DNA from: Alistipes sp.
Lineage (GTDB): Bacteria > Bacteroidota > Bacteroidia > Bacteroidales > Rikenellaceae
NCBI GenBank assembly: GCA_017474235.1
Contig: JAFVIB010000007.1
Location: 35,253 to 99,252 of the forward strand
Direction of reading: 5' to 3'
DNA length: 64,000 nucleotides
In this document: one piece after another, positions 37,221-45,849 of the stretch
Position numbering within the stretch: position 1 is the first letter of the stretch
Layout: the number at the start of each line of letters is the position of its first letter
Translations under genes and position numbers: made by a program
Notes under the pieces: model-generated
Told to the model about the DNA's origin: nothing
Databases searched by the model: none
Seen by the model: only the letters and a program-made list of their open reading frames with translations

Positions 37221-37244
37221 TATACTAAACGGTTAGTATATTTG
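37221..37244 (+). promoter_or_regulatory. 8-4-8 palindrome overlapping a proximal -7 box
   Basis: TATACTAA and TTAGTATA flank ACGG as a perfect inverted repeat at 37221-37240. Its right half runs into TATATTTG (37237-37244), a second -7 box 43 bases before ATG 37288. The overlap of a dyad with the polymerase site suggests a repressor operator; the binding protein is unknown. Confidence 0.55.
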
Positions 37245-37287
37245 TCATTTTTTGATTTTAAGATTAACAACATAAAAACATTACATT

Positions 37288-37917
37288 ATGAAAAAGATTG
37301 CACTTTTTGTATGCGCAGCATTGCTCTCTGCCTTGACAGTTAATGCTCAGAACACAGCTGTAAATTTGAACGCAAAGGCTTCTAAAGATGCTGCCAAGAT
37401 GGCAAAGCAGTATAAGAAGGAGGGTTGGGTAGTCGCTCCGGGTCAGCTGCCACTTGAGCGTCAGCTCGACAGATCTTTCCAGCTTATGATAGAGCTTGAC
37501 GAGAATGGCTATCAGAAGTATGTAAGTGGCGAGGGTCAGTCTATAGGTAACAACTACGACGCTGCCAAGATGCAGGCTTTGGAGATGGCTAAGATGCAGA
37601 TGGTAAGCAAAGTTCAGTCTCAGATTTCAACTATTGTAGATAACACCGTATCAAATGCACAGCTCTCACGCGAGCAGGCTGAGTCTGTAACCGAGACCGT
37701 TGCTGCCAGCAAGACCCTTATCTCTCAGAATATCGGTCGCGTAATGACTGTTGTCGAGGTTTATCGTGACAAGCCTCGCAAGAGCAAGGAGGTTCGTGTA
37801 GTTATCTTCTACAACGCCGAGATGGCTCTCCAGAGCGCAAAGAAGGCTATTCGTAGTGAGTTGGAGAAGAAGGGTGACAAGATTCACGAGCAGCTTGATA
37901 AGGCTCTTGGTTTCTAA
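37288..37917 (+). CDS. LPP20-like exported protein, first gene of the caspase locus
   Basis: A 209-residue protein with signal peptide MKKIALFVCAALLSALTVNA. The mature part is helical and Lys/Ala/Gln-rich. A segment from GYQKYVSGEGQSIGNNYDAA through QALEMAKMQMVSKVQSQI to a final strand pair (VMTVVEVYRD and EVRVVIFYN) resembles LPP20-type domains (a strand, a long helix that includes an A...M..A..QM pattern, then strands). Cys is absent from the signal region, so it is periplasmic rather than lipidated. It heads five exported genes in one direction, 39 bases before the next. Family placement is tentative; the function is unknown. Confidence 0.65.
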   Translation: MKKIALFVCAALLSALTVNAQNTAVNLNAKASKDAAKMAKQYKKEGWVVAPGQLPLERQLDRSFQLMIELDENGYQKYVSGEGQSIGNNYDAAKMQALEMAKMQMVSKVQSQISTIVDNTVSNAQLSREQAESVTETVAASKTLISQNIGRVMTVVEVYRDKPRKSKEVRVVIFYNAEMALQSAKKAIRSELEKKGDKIHEQLDKALGF

Positions 37918-37956
37918 ACCTCTTCCACAAATACAAAGCTCTGTCTGTCAAACAAG

Positions 37957-38829
37957 ATGAAATTTATATTTCTACTCATTTCATTCATGCTTTTAAGTCA
38001 GGGGTCTCTATTCGCTCAGAGGAGTGAAAGAGGCTCCGGCTCTTTTACATTCTACTATCCGTCAAACATCTCGCCCGTCGATGCTCAGAAGAAGGCTATT
38101 GCCGAGGCGAAGCTCAAACTTATAGAGGAGAGTTTCGGAACAGATATCGAGATGACAAACTTTACCCGCGCCGAGAACTCAAGCGCCAACTCCTCGGTCG
38201 ATATGCTTTCACTTGCCGAGAGTCATGTGAGGGGCGAGTGGGTAGAGTCGGCAACCGAGCGCATTGATAAGTGCGACTTCGATATGGCGAGCAATATGTG
38301 GATTGTCAAGGTCACCGTTGTAGGAACGATGCGACAGTTGAAGCGTGACCACACAGGTCCGCAGTTTACGGTAAAGACCCTCAACGCAACCGACCTGCAC
38401 GCGGCTACCGAACACTTCAAAAGCGGAGATGATCTGTTTCTCTACTTCCAGTCGCCGGTAGATGGTTATCTCGCCGTATATCTGTGGGACTTAAATGAGC
38501 AGGTACATCGCCTACTGCCATACACCTGCACTCCGGAGCAGAAGATTCAGGCAAAGAAGGAGTACATCTTCTTTACCACCAACAGCAAGTATGTTCCCCA
38601 GCACTTCGATATAAATCAGATTCCGGAGTTTACCCTCTCGTGCGAGAAAGAGAAAGAGTTTGAGATGCTCTATATCGTCTTCTCTCCGCACCACTTCACA
38701 ATTCCGATGGATAGTAATGATGCCATCCCTTCGCTGAACTACCACGACTTTCAGAGGTGGTACACAAAGGGCAAGGCTCAGGATGACGGATTTTATGTAA
38801 AACCGATCCAAATTACCATAAGCAAATAA
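37957..38829 (+). CDS. DUF4384 exported protein
   Basis: A 290-residue exported protein (signal peptide ending LFAQR). The N-terminal half (about 25-140) is LPP20-like: AQKKAIAEAKLKLIEES, then a strand pair NMWIVKVTVVGTM. The C-terminal half (about 150-275) is DUF4384: FKSGDDLFLYFQSPVDGYLA, VYLWDLNEQVHRLLPY, a KKEYIFF strand and FEMLYIVFSP. In other bacteria DUF4384 is often fused to, or next to, caspase-like peptidases, in line with the C14 protein two genes on. It probably acts in the periplasm as a partner domain. Only 4 bases separate it from the next gene. Confidence 0.8.
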   Translation: MKFIFLLISFMLLSQGSLFAQRSERGSGSFTFYYPSNISPVDAQKKAIAEAKLKLIEESFGTDIEMTNFTRAENSSANSSVDMLSLAESHVRGEWVESATERIDKCDFDMASNMWIVKVTVVGTMRQLKRDHTGPQFTVKTLNATDLHAATEHFKSGDDLFLYFQSPVDGYLAVYLWDLNEQVHRLLPYTCTPEQKIQAKKEYIFFTTNSKYVPQHFDINQIPEFTLSCEKEKEFEMLYIVFSPHHFTIPMDSNDAIPSLNYHDFQRWYTKGKAQDDGFYVKPIQITISK

Positions 38830-38833
38830 TACT

Positions 38834-40906
38834 ATGAACAAATCGCTTATACTCCCAATAGCAGTTCTGTTTGCATTATGCGCTTCACAAGATGTATATG
38901 CAAACATCAACACCGTAAATAAGACCGCGTACAACTTCTCGCAAGAGGTCACACCCCACAATCTTGACAGTTGGAGTTCGGGTGGCTATTTTAGTAACGG
39001 TGGTCGTATATACAATGTCAAGTCGGGCATTCTGTGCGACCTGAATGGAACTATCAAAAAGCTCGCAGTAAGTCCAAATGGCAAGAGTATGGCTGTGATT
39101 TACACTGCAAATAATGGTAGAGAGTATGTCCATGTCGGCGACCTTTGGGAGCGTTCAAAGCGACTCTTCAAGTCAAATAAAGAGCACTACCCTGTTGCGG
39201 TAGGCTACTCTTTCAACGGCGATATACTGCTTATTGCCGACTATGACTCCAATATCTACTTCTACAACAACCATAACTTCAAGCTCAGCAAGCACCTCCC
39301 CGTAGGTGACCTTGTAGATGCGCTGGCTATGAGTGCAGATTCTCGCTACTTGGCAACCGCTTCGGGAAATACGGTAAAGTTGTGGGATGTAGAGAGCAAT
39401 CAGATGGTCGATCGTATCCAATTGAAGGGTTTAGTGAAGAGTATGGAGTTTACAGATAAGCATCAGACTCTTACTATCCTTACCGACGACAGCCTCTTTA
39501 CCCTCTACGATGTAAAGAGCCTCTCGGTAACAAAAAATATCAAAAACCTCGGCATTGCGAGCGACTGCGACCTGCATATAGACGAAAAGTACCTTGCCGT
39601 TGTGACAGACAGCAAGCGTATAACCGTTGTCAATATCCACAACGATAACGACAGAACATACTATGACAACAATATCGGCGGTATTACCGATGTAAAGTTT
39701 GTCAAGGATAGCAAAGGTATGGACTTTTTGATGTACAACACATCAAACTCCATTGTTTATCAACCACTTAGTGACCTACTTCCAAACTACACAATGCTCC
39801 TTAACGATGAGCTTGATACCCGTATGGAGGCTTGGGCACAGCGTATGGAGGGCGAGTCTTTAGAGCAGTATCAGCTCCGTGTAAATGACCAGAGCATCTC
39901 TGCACAGCGTAAGCTCTACGAGGAGGAGATTTCGACAGAACTTGCCGACAATCTTATTGCGAGTTCCGATATTACACTCGGAAACTTCAATATGCAGACC
40001 AACACCCTTGCTGTCAATGTAAGTACAATGCCGACCTTCTACCTCAATGTGCCGACAGAAGATGTAGGTATGTTTACCGACACCTCAAACCTCGAGTTCA
40101 GCAACGCTATCTATGGTGTGAACGAGAATGACGAGTTTGAGTTGCTCTACATCGATGTATATAACAAGAAGACAGGCGAGACCTATAATTTCGACAACCG
40201 TGAGCGCAAATCGCTCAAGTATATGGAGAGTGACGAGGGCTTTATGCCGGTAGATATGGTGCTGCTCCACAATGCCGAGATGCAAAAACTTGAGGAGATT
40301 AAGCAGGATGTGGTTGCACAGGCTATCGAGCAGCAGGTTATCACAGAGAATACCGATATCGACATCTCTACCGATATGCAGAATAGCAAGGACCGCTACG
40401 GAAATAATACTATCGACTACATCATCCGCTTCCAATACAATGTTGCAGCCGAGTTTACAGCCGAAGAGGACTTTGCTCCGGGAGAGTACCATATCGAGGA
40501 TTCGGGCTCGGCGCAGTCTATGTGTCAGATTATCGAGCGCGCATTCCAGGGCGAGTTTGCACAGTATATCAAGCCTGGTGCAGAGCTTCAGGTTACCGTA
40601 ACAGGTATGGCAGACCAGATGAAGGTTGTAAGTTGTATGGTCTATGATGGCTCTTACGGCAAGTTTATCAAGCATCCGGTAAATGGTGGCACTCAGTTTA
40701 TCACAGTCTCTCGCTCTACCGGTATCCGTAATAACGAGGAGCTGGCTCTTATCCGCGCAGCAGGTCTTAAGGAGGCTATTGTCAATAATCTCCCTGCACT
40801 TGCCGACATGAAGGTTGACTATAAGTACAACATCAAGGTTGCCGAGCAGTCGGGTGGCGAGTATCGCCGTATAACTGTTGAGTTTAAATTCTTGAATGCG
40901 TTGTAG
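38834..40906 (+). CDS. WD40-like propeller protein with OmpA-like C-terminus
   Basis: A 690-residue exported protein (signal peptide ending DVYA). Residues about 60-310 are WD40-like blades: LAVSPNGKSMAVIY, VGYSFNGDILLIADYDS, LAMSADSRYLATASGNTVKL followed by WDVESNQ, and others. A middle module (about 330-470) starts MEAWAQRMEGESLEQYQLRV and includes FSNAIYGVNENDEFELLYID and GETYNFDNRER; a diverged version occurs in the caspase protein of the next gene. The end (about 580-690: LQVTVTGMAD, GIRNNEELALIRAAGLKEAI, YRRITVEFKF) resembles the OmpA-like fold, which would anchor it to peptidoglycan. It is probably a periplasmic scaffold for the protease (inference). Confidence 0.75.
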   Translation: MNKSLILPIAVLFALCASQDVYANINTVNKTAYNFSQEVTPHNLDSWSSGGYFSNGGRIYNVKSGILCDLNGTIKKLAVSPNGKSMAVIYTANNGREYVHVGDLWERSKRLFKSNKEHYPVAVGYSFNGDILLIADYDSNIYFYNNHNFKLSKHLPVGDLVDALAMSADSRYLATASGNTVKLWDVESNQMVDRIQLKGLVKSMEFTDKHQTLTILTDDSLFTLYDVKSLSVTKNIKNLGIASDCDLHIDEKYLAVVTDSKRITVVNIHNDNDRTYYDNNIGGITDVKFVKDSKGMDFLMYNTSNSIVYQPLSDLLPNYTMLLNDELDTRMEAWAQRMEGESLEQYQLRVNDQSISAQRKLYEEEISTELADNLIASSDITLGNFNMQTNTLAVNVSTMPTFYLNVPTEDVGMFTDTSNLEFSNAIYGVNENDEFELLYIDVYNKKTGETYNFDNRERKSLKYMESDEGFMPVDMVLLHNAEMQKLEEIKQDVVAQAIEQQVITENTDIDISTDMQNSKDRYGNNTIDYIIRFQYNVAAEFTAEEDFAPGEYHIEDSGSAQSMCQIIERAFQGEFAQYIKPGAELQVTVTGMADQMKVVSCMVYDGSYGKFIKHPVNGGTQFITVSRSTGIRNNEELALIRAAGLKEAIVNNLPALADMKVDYKYNIKVAEQSGGEYRRITVEFKFLNAL

Positions 40907-40907
40907 A

Positions 40908-43472
40908 ATGAAGCGGTTAGTTATCTTAACAGCAATATTGACACTTCTGTCTGTCGGAGAGGGATATTGTCAGTCAATATCTCAAGCCCGCGCCTATGCC
41001 GGAGCCATTGAGCAGGCGCATAACTCGGGGATGAACAATCAAAAGTATGCAGCCGTATATAACTGCTACTTGGAGTGTCTGAGTATTGTCGAAAATAGAA
41101 CTCCCGATTCGGCAGATTATAACGAGGCAAAGGAGCTGCTCAAACATATATGGAGTCATCTGTTCAACGGTGTTGTGTTCTACCAAAAGACATCGGATAA
41201 GAATACGGCAGAGTATGCCCGTGCTTTTGTAGATATTCCGCTGATGGATATATTTGCCAAGGAGCGCGAGATGATGCTCAACACAAGCGCAGGTGGCGGC
41301 AAGACTATCAGAGACAACTTCCCGATAGTTATCAATTTGGCAGCCTCCCGCTCTTATAATATCAAGGACTTCTACAACGCCATAAAGTACTCGAAGCTCT
41401 ACCTTGACACGGTAAATCCTAAGGACCAATTTATCTTGCAGTGCCTCTATCTGTCACAGAAGGAGATTGGTCACTATAACGATGCGTTAAGAACTCTTGA
41501 CAAGGCGATAGCCTACTACCCTACCGAGATAATCTTCTACAACAACGCCATAAGCGTATGTATGGAGAGTGGCGAGTATGGGGCTTTGGAGAGCTATCTG
41601 ACAAGGGCGAGAGAGTTGCGTCCGAATGATGTCGGTATTCTGAGCAACCTCGGTAAGCTCTATGAAGATAATCGTGACTATGCCAAGGCATACAACATCT
41701 ACCTCAAGCTAAATGCGCTGCGTCCAAATAACCTCGGCGTGGCAAAACATTTGGCTCGTAACTGCTACAACCTCGGAACGGTATATCTGAATCGTAGCAG
41801 TGCCACTCAAAACAAGCAGGAGGCTGAGCAATATATGAACACAGCTCTCGACTACTTCAGAAATGCACTGCCTACATTCAACAGCATTGTCATATCCGAC
41901 CCTGAAAACCTCGAGTTTTTGGAGAGTTTGGCGGCGATATATCACACCCTCGGAGATGAGAAGAATCTGGCAGCTACAAACGACAAGATTCGCACACTCG
42001 GAGGTATCGAGCTTATCGGCGACGGTGCAACTCCGGCAATTATGGCATCTGAGGGTCTTGAGAAGGAGCGTGAGCAGAGTGCTTTGGCAAAGAGTAGAGT
42101 CGATACGGGCGATGTGGTCGAGAACTTTTCTGAGTATGCTCAGAAGTATGTCGGCGAGCGTTACAATCAGTGGGCTGCCAAAGACCCGTATGAGACTACT
42201 GACGACTATCTGAAGCGTTGCAGTAAGGAGAATCAGGTCGCAAAGCAGAAGGAGCTGCTTGCACAGGCAGAGCGAAACTACATTGCCGTATATGCCAATA
42301 GTGCGAAGTTGCGCGATATGAAGCTACACCCTTACGATGCAGATAGTGGAACATTCTATATCGAGTCGGAGTATGGCGGTATTGTTGTGCCTGTACCTCG
42401 CACCAATAATGAGGCTCAAATATTTGAGAAGAGTTGGTTGGGCGTAAAGTTCCGTAACCCTGTCTATAAGGTTGTGGATAATAAGATTGTGTTGGCACAG
42501 CTGACCTTCGAGACCCCAAATGGCAAGCACTATACCTTTGACGACAAGAAGAAGTTGGCTTACACGCAGACCAATGTTGAGGTTACATTCTCAGATATCG
42601 ACTTGGACAAGTATGCAAAAGCCGGCACAAATCAGCCTAAGATTGAGCATAAGACTATCAACCTCGGAGCGTCAGATGTCGATCAGGATATTCCGCGAAC
42701 AACTACGGTCAATGACAATACATACGCCATCATTATTGCCAACGAGAACTACACGCAGGTAGCCCCTGTTCCTATGGCAATTAACGACGGAAACACCTTC
42801 TCGCAGTATTGTGAGCTTACACTGGGACTACCAAAGAACAATATTACATTTATCAAAGATGCCACATACGGCATTATGGTCGGAATTATCGCAGAGGTCA
42901 AGGCACTTGCTGCTGCCCATCCAAACCCTGCAAATATGAATATTATCTTCTACTACTCCGGTCACGGTGTACCAAATGAGAGTACAAAAGATGGATTCCT
43001 TGTCCCTACCGATGCAAGTGGTCGTATAACAGATGTCTGCTACCCACTAAGCAAGCTCTATTCGGAGCTGGGAAATCTCGGTGCAGGCAATGTGACACTA
43101 TTTATAGATGCCTGCTTCAGCGGTGGACAGCGTGACGGCGGAACAATGTTTGCCGACGCCCGAGCTATCAACCTCAAGGCAAAGGCTGCCGCACCGGTGG
43201 GCAATATGGTGGTATTCTCAGCGGCGTCGGGTGACGAGACTGCACTGCCATACAAGGAGAAGTCGCACGGTATGTTTACATACTTCCTGCTTAAAAAGAT
43301 AAAGGAGTCAAAGGGCGAGGTGACTCTGGGTGAGTTAGCCTCTTACATTCACGACAATGTACGCTTCAACTCCGTAAAGCTCAACCGCAAGGAGCAGAAC
43401 CCTACAACCACAGCATCTATGAGGATGTCCGAAATTTGGAGAACACTTAAACTAAACAATAAAAAGAGATAG
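40908..43472 (+). CDS. TPR plus caspase-fold (peptidase C14) exported protease
   Basis: An 854-residue exported protein. Start taken as ATG 40908 (MKRLVILTAIL), one base after the preceding stop; ATG 40896, four codons earlier, overlaps that gene. After a signal peptide ending GEGYCQ come TPR-like helices (about 150-360: LDKAIAYYPTEIIFYNNAI, LGKLYEDNRDYAKAYNIYL), then a module shared with the WD40 protein (about 395-560: VGERYNQWAAKDPYETTDDY to GKHYTFDDKKK). The C14 domain (about 600-850) has YYSGHG (His686) and FIDACFSGG (Cys736), the catalytic pair of caspases and metacaspases. Such enzymes usually cut after Arg, Lys or Asp. An exported location is unusual for this fold, which is mostly known from the cytoplasm. 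Confidence 0.88.
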   Translation: MKRLVILTAILTLLSVGEGYCQSISQARAYAGAIEQAHNSGMNNQKYAAVYNCYLECLSIVENRTPDSADYNEAKELLKHIWSHLFNGVVFYQKTSDKNTAEYARAFVDIPLMDIFAKEREMMLNTSAGGGKTIRDNFPIVINLAASRSYNIKDFYNAIKYSKLYLDTVNPKDQFILQCLYLSQKEIGHYNDALRTLDKAIAYYPTEIIFYNNAISVCMESGEYGALESYLTRARELRPNDVGILSNLGKLYEDNRDYAKAYNIYLKLNALRPNNLGVAKHLARNCYNLGTVYLNRSSATQNKQEAEQYMNTALDYFRNALPTFNSIVISDPENLEFLESLAAIYHTLGDEKNLAATNDKIRTLGGIELIGDGATPAIMASEGLEKEREQSALAKSRVDTGDVVENFSEYAQKYVGERYNQWAAKDPYETTDDYLKRCSKENQVAKQKELLAQAERNYIAVYANSAKLRDMKLHPYDADSGTFYIESEYGGIVVPVPRTNNEAQIFEKSWLGVKFRNPVYKVVDNKIVLAQLTFETPNGKHYTFDDKKKLAYTQTNVEVTFSDIDLDKYAKAGTNQPKIEHKTINLGASDVDQDIPRTTTVNDNTYAIIIANENYTQVAPVPMAINDGNTFSQYCELTLGLPKNNITFIKDATYGIMVGIIAEVKALAAAHPNPANMNIIFYYSGHGVPNESTKDGFLVPTDASGRITDVCYPLSKLYSELGNLGAGNVTLFIDACFSGGQRDGGTMFADARAINLKAKAAAPVGNMVVFSAASGDETALPYKEKSHGMFTYFLLKKIKESKGEVTLGELASYIHDNVRFNSVKLNRKEQNPTTTASMRMSEIWRTLKLNNKKR

Positions 43473-43474
43473 CT

Positions 43475-44293
43475 ATGAAAAAGGTATTAAGAGTAGCTTT
43501 AGCAATATTTTCACTTGCAATTATCGGCTCTGCAACAAGCACAGCTCAAAACAGCAATCAGACTACTGAGCAGGAACTTGTTACAGGTATTGTGGTCGAT
43601 AAATATGACAGCCCTATCCCGGGCGTGCTTGTAGAGCGCAAAGGCTCGTCAAAGAAGCACTTTGTATCGACCGTGACAAGTGTTGATGGCACATTCTCAC
43701 TGCCGGCAAGCCGTAAGTTGAAGAATTTGCGATTTGTATATGGCGGTTATCGAAGTGAAAATAAGCATGTTGAGCCGGAGATGCATGTTAAGCTGAGCCA
43801 AAATAAACTCACCTTCTCAAACCATTGGCTCATCTCTGCGCAGCTTGTTCAGGCAGATGATAAGCTCTTCAAGCCGTCGATAGGTCTTATGATCGGCTGG
43901 AGCGGTAAGGTAGGTCTGTATGCAAAGGCTGCATCTACAAAACCATTCTATAGCAGCACAAACAACAGCTATTTTGCTTGGGGTTACTATGAGGTTATTG
44001 GTGGTAAGGTAGGCAAGCGCGATTTCAACTACACATCTTATACAGCCGGTCTGCTTATCAGACTCTGCAAGCAGATATATCTCTATGGTGGCTCAGGTTA
44101 TGCCGAGAAGGAGTGCTACTATAAGTTTATCGGTCACAAAGATAGCATTTTTAACCCCGAGGGTTCATTCCACTCGGTAGCCTTTGATGCCGGTATAATC
44201 TTAAATCTCAAGGGTTTTCAGCTCTCAGGAGGTTGTATATACTCTCCTGATCAGAAGTTCTACGGCAATATCGGTATCGGATTCTGCATCTAA
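43475..44293 (+). CDS. Small barrel protein with carboxypeptidase-regulatory-like domain
   Basis: A 272-residue exported protein (signal peptide ending STAQ). Residues about 30-110 form a CarboxypepD_reg-like Ig fold (GIVVDKYDSPIPGVLVERKG, VDGTFSLPAS). The rest is beta-rich with glycine and aromatic alternation (GLMIGWSGKVGLYAKAA, LYGGSGYAEKECYYKF) and ends YGNIGIGFCI, so it may sit in the outer membrane. It starts 2 bases after the caspase stop and is the last gene of the locus. Its final bases overlap the 3' end of comEC on the other strand. No function can be assigned beyond membership in the locus. Confidence 0.7.
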   Translation: MKKVLRVALAIFSLAIIGSATSTAQNSNQTTEQELVTGIVVDKYDSPIPGVLVERKGSSKKHFVSTVTSVDGTFSLPASRKLKNLRFVYGGYRSENKHVEPEMHVKLSQNKLTFSNHWLISAQLVQADDKLFKPSIGLMIGWSGKVGLYAKAASTKPFYSSTNNSYFAWGYYEVIGGKVGKRDFNYTSYTAGLLIRLCKQIYLYGGSGYAEKECYYKFIGHKDSIFNPEGSFHSVAFDAGIILNLKGFQLSGGCIYSPDQKFYGNIGIGFCI

Positions 44294-45738
44294 TGGTGCG
44301 GGGCTCGATACTTTATGCCGAGCATAAGGGCTAGCAGCAGAACCATCAGACCATAGACAGCCATAAGTGTCATAAAATCAATCCTCAGTTCGGTATAACC
44401 AATACCGGACTCGACTGACCACGCCACAAACCTATTCTGCACCGTGCCACACCACTGAGCAACCTGCGCGGCGATATGTGCAATGGGCAGTGGAGAGAGA
44501 AGGGCTACAAAGGTGCTGATTATGATAATCTGCGCTGTGATAAGTGCAAGTGGCGTGACAATGATACTGAGCCACGACACAATTCCAAAACTATACGAAA
44601 TTAGCGGAGCTGTTGCCACAACGCATACGGTAGATATTACCACTCCGCTTATCATCTCACCCACAATACCCTCGCTACGACCTATGGCAGCCATCAGAGG
44701 TTTGCCGACAAATACTATCGCCATAACGGCTACAAACGAGAGTTGAAAGCTCAGTTCAAAGAGCATTGTCGGCTCGGCGGCAAGCATAACAAATGCCGTG
44801 GTGGCGAGAGAGTTCTCTACAGCATATCTACTCCTTGCCATATGCGAGAGTTGCAACACCGAGAACATCACCGCAGCACGAATTGCACTTGTAGGATAGC
44901 CACACAGAGCCACATAACACCATATCAGCACCACAACAATACCCGAGCGTGCAATATTCCCGCGCCAAACGAGCGACAGAGGCAGTAGCAACAGATTTAA
45001 CAGCAGCACAACCATACCGACATGCAGACCCGAGACTGCAAGCAGGTGCGACATACCGCTATACGAATAACTCTGTTTGAGCTCCGCCGAGCGAATTGCT
45101 TTTGCACCCAAACTGAGCGATATAGCCACATCCCTGCCCTCACTTTGTGGCAATAACGACTCTATACGCTCCACTGCCCAACTATGCAGCGTAGAACGAG
45201 GTGCAGGAATATAACTGACAACACGACCTCCGCTAACCGTCACCCTACCCGAGAAGCCTTGACGATGCATCGCTTGAGCATAACTACTCTGCTGCGGCGT
45301 AAATGGGCGGATATAACCGTGCAACTCTATAATATCACCCCGCTCAGGTCTGAGCAGAGAGTCTGTTGTAATCTTAACCCTTGCCCTACAATGACTCCCC
45401 TCACACTGCAACACCCGCGCTGCGCAAGTGCCAAAACGCCCATAATCCACCACATCATCAGTAATCTTCACAACCATCCTCAGCGGCACAGAGTGTGGCA
45501 AAATCTGATAACTATTGAGCTGATATAGCATCGCCCCAAGGGCAAAGAGAGTCACTACCACAATCCGATGCCTAAATAGCGCAAGCACCGCCGACAATGC
45601 GAGCAGCAGTAGCCACACAAACCACTCTATACTCCAAATATTGGCAGTGACAATGCCTGCAATAAGGGCAAGAGTCACCACAAACATCGGCATTCTACCG
45701 AGTCGTTCACGGATATTTGCAACAGAGAGGGTTAGCAT
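44290..45738 (-). CDS. ComEC/Rec2-type membrane protein, short form
   Basis: Inner-membrane protein of 482 residues with about ten helices. The N-terminal DUF4131 part contains an OB-like domain (about 85-165: DIIELHGYIRPFTPQQSSYA), and the competence domain has the hallmark SHLLAVSGLHVGMVVLLL (about 230-247) and CGYPTSAIRAAVMF. Full ComEC forms the channel for single-stranded DNA in natural transformation and often has a C-terminal metallo-beta-lactamase-like domain; this one stops after the membrane part. Such short forms occur in Bacteroidetes. The -7 box TAACTTTG (45750-45743) ends 4 bases before its ATG. Confidence 0.9.
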   Translation of the reverse strand: MLTLSVANIRERLGRMPMFVVTLALIAGIVTANIWSIEWFVWLLLLALSAVLALFRHRIVVVTLFALGAMLYQLNSYQILPHSVPLRMVVKITDDVVDYGRFGTCAARVLQCEGSHCRARVKITTDSLLRPERGDIIELHGYIRPFTPQQSSYAQAMHRQGFSGRVTVSGGRVVSYIPAPRSTLHSWAVERIESLLPQSEGRDVAISLSLGAKAIRSAELKQSYSYSGMSHLLAVSGLHVGMVVLLLNLLLLPLSLVWRGNIARSGIVVVLIWCYVALCGYPTSAIRAAVMFSVLQLSHMARSRYAVENSLATTAFVMLAAEPTMLFELSFQLSFVAVMAIVFVGKPLMAAIGRSEGIVGEMISGVVISTVCVVATAPLISYSFGIVSWLSIIVTPLALITAQIIIISTFVALLSPLPIAHIAAQVAQWCGTVQNRFVAWSVESGIGYTELRIDFMTLMAVYGLMVLLLALMLGIKYRAPHH

Positions 45739-45742
45739 ACCA

Positions 45743-45750
45743 CAAAGTTA
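45743..45750 (-). promoter_or_regulatory. -7 box 4 nt before the comEC start
   Basis: TAACTTTG on the minus strand, then TGGT, then ATG: the same spacing as before the DUF3575 gene and manC. Confidence 0.45.
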
Positions 45751-45849
45751 GGAAATAAATTACTCTCAACAAATAGCCGCCAAAAAAATAGCGCGAACTA
45801 CCGTCCGCGCCCAACAACATAAACCAATTTTTAAACCTGAAACAATCTC

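Noticed and set aside
37148-37287. Hairpin near 37221 as a terminator or attenuator
   Set aside because: The dyad is AT-rich with a 4-base centre and overlaps a promoter box, so a protein-binding site is more likely than an RNA stem.
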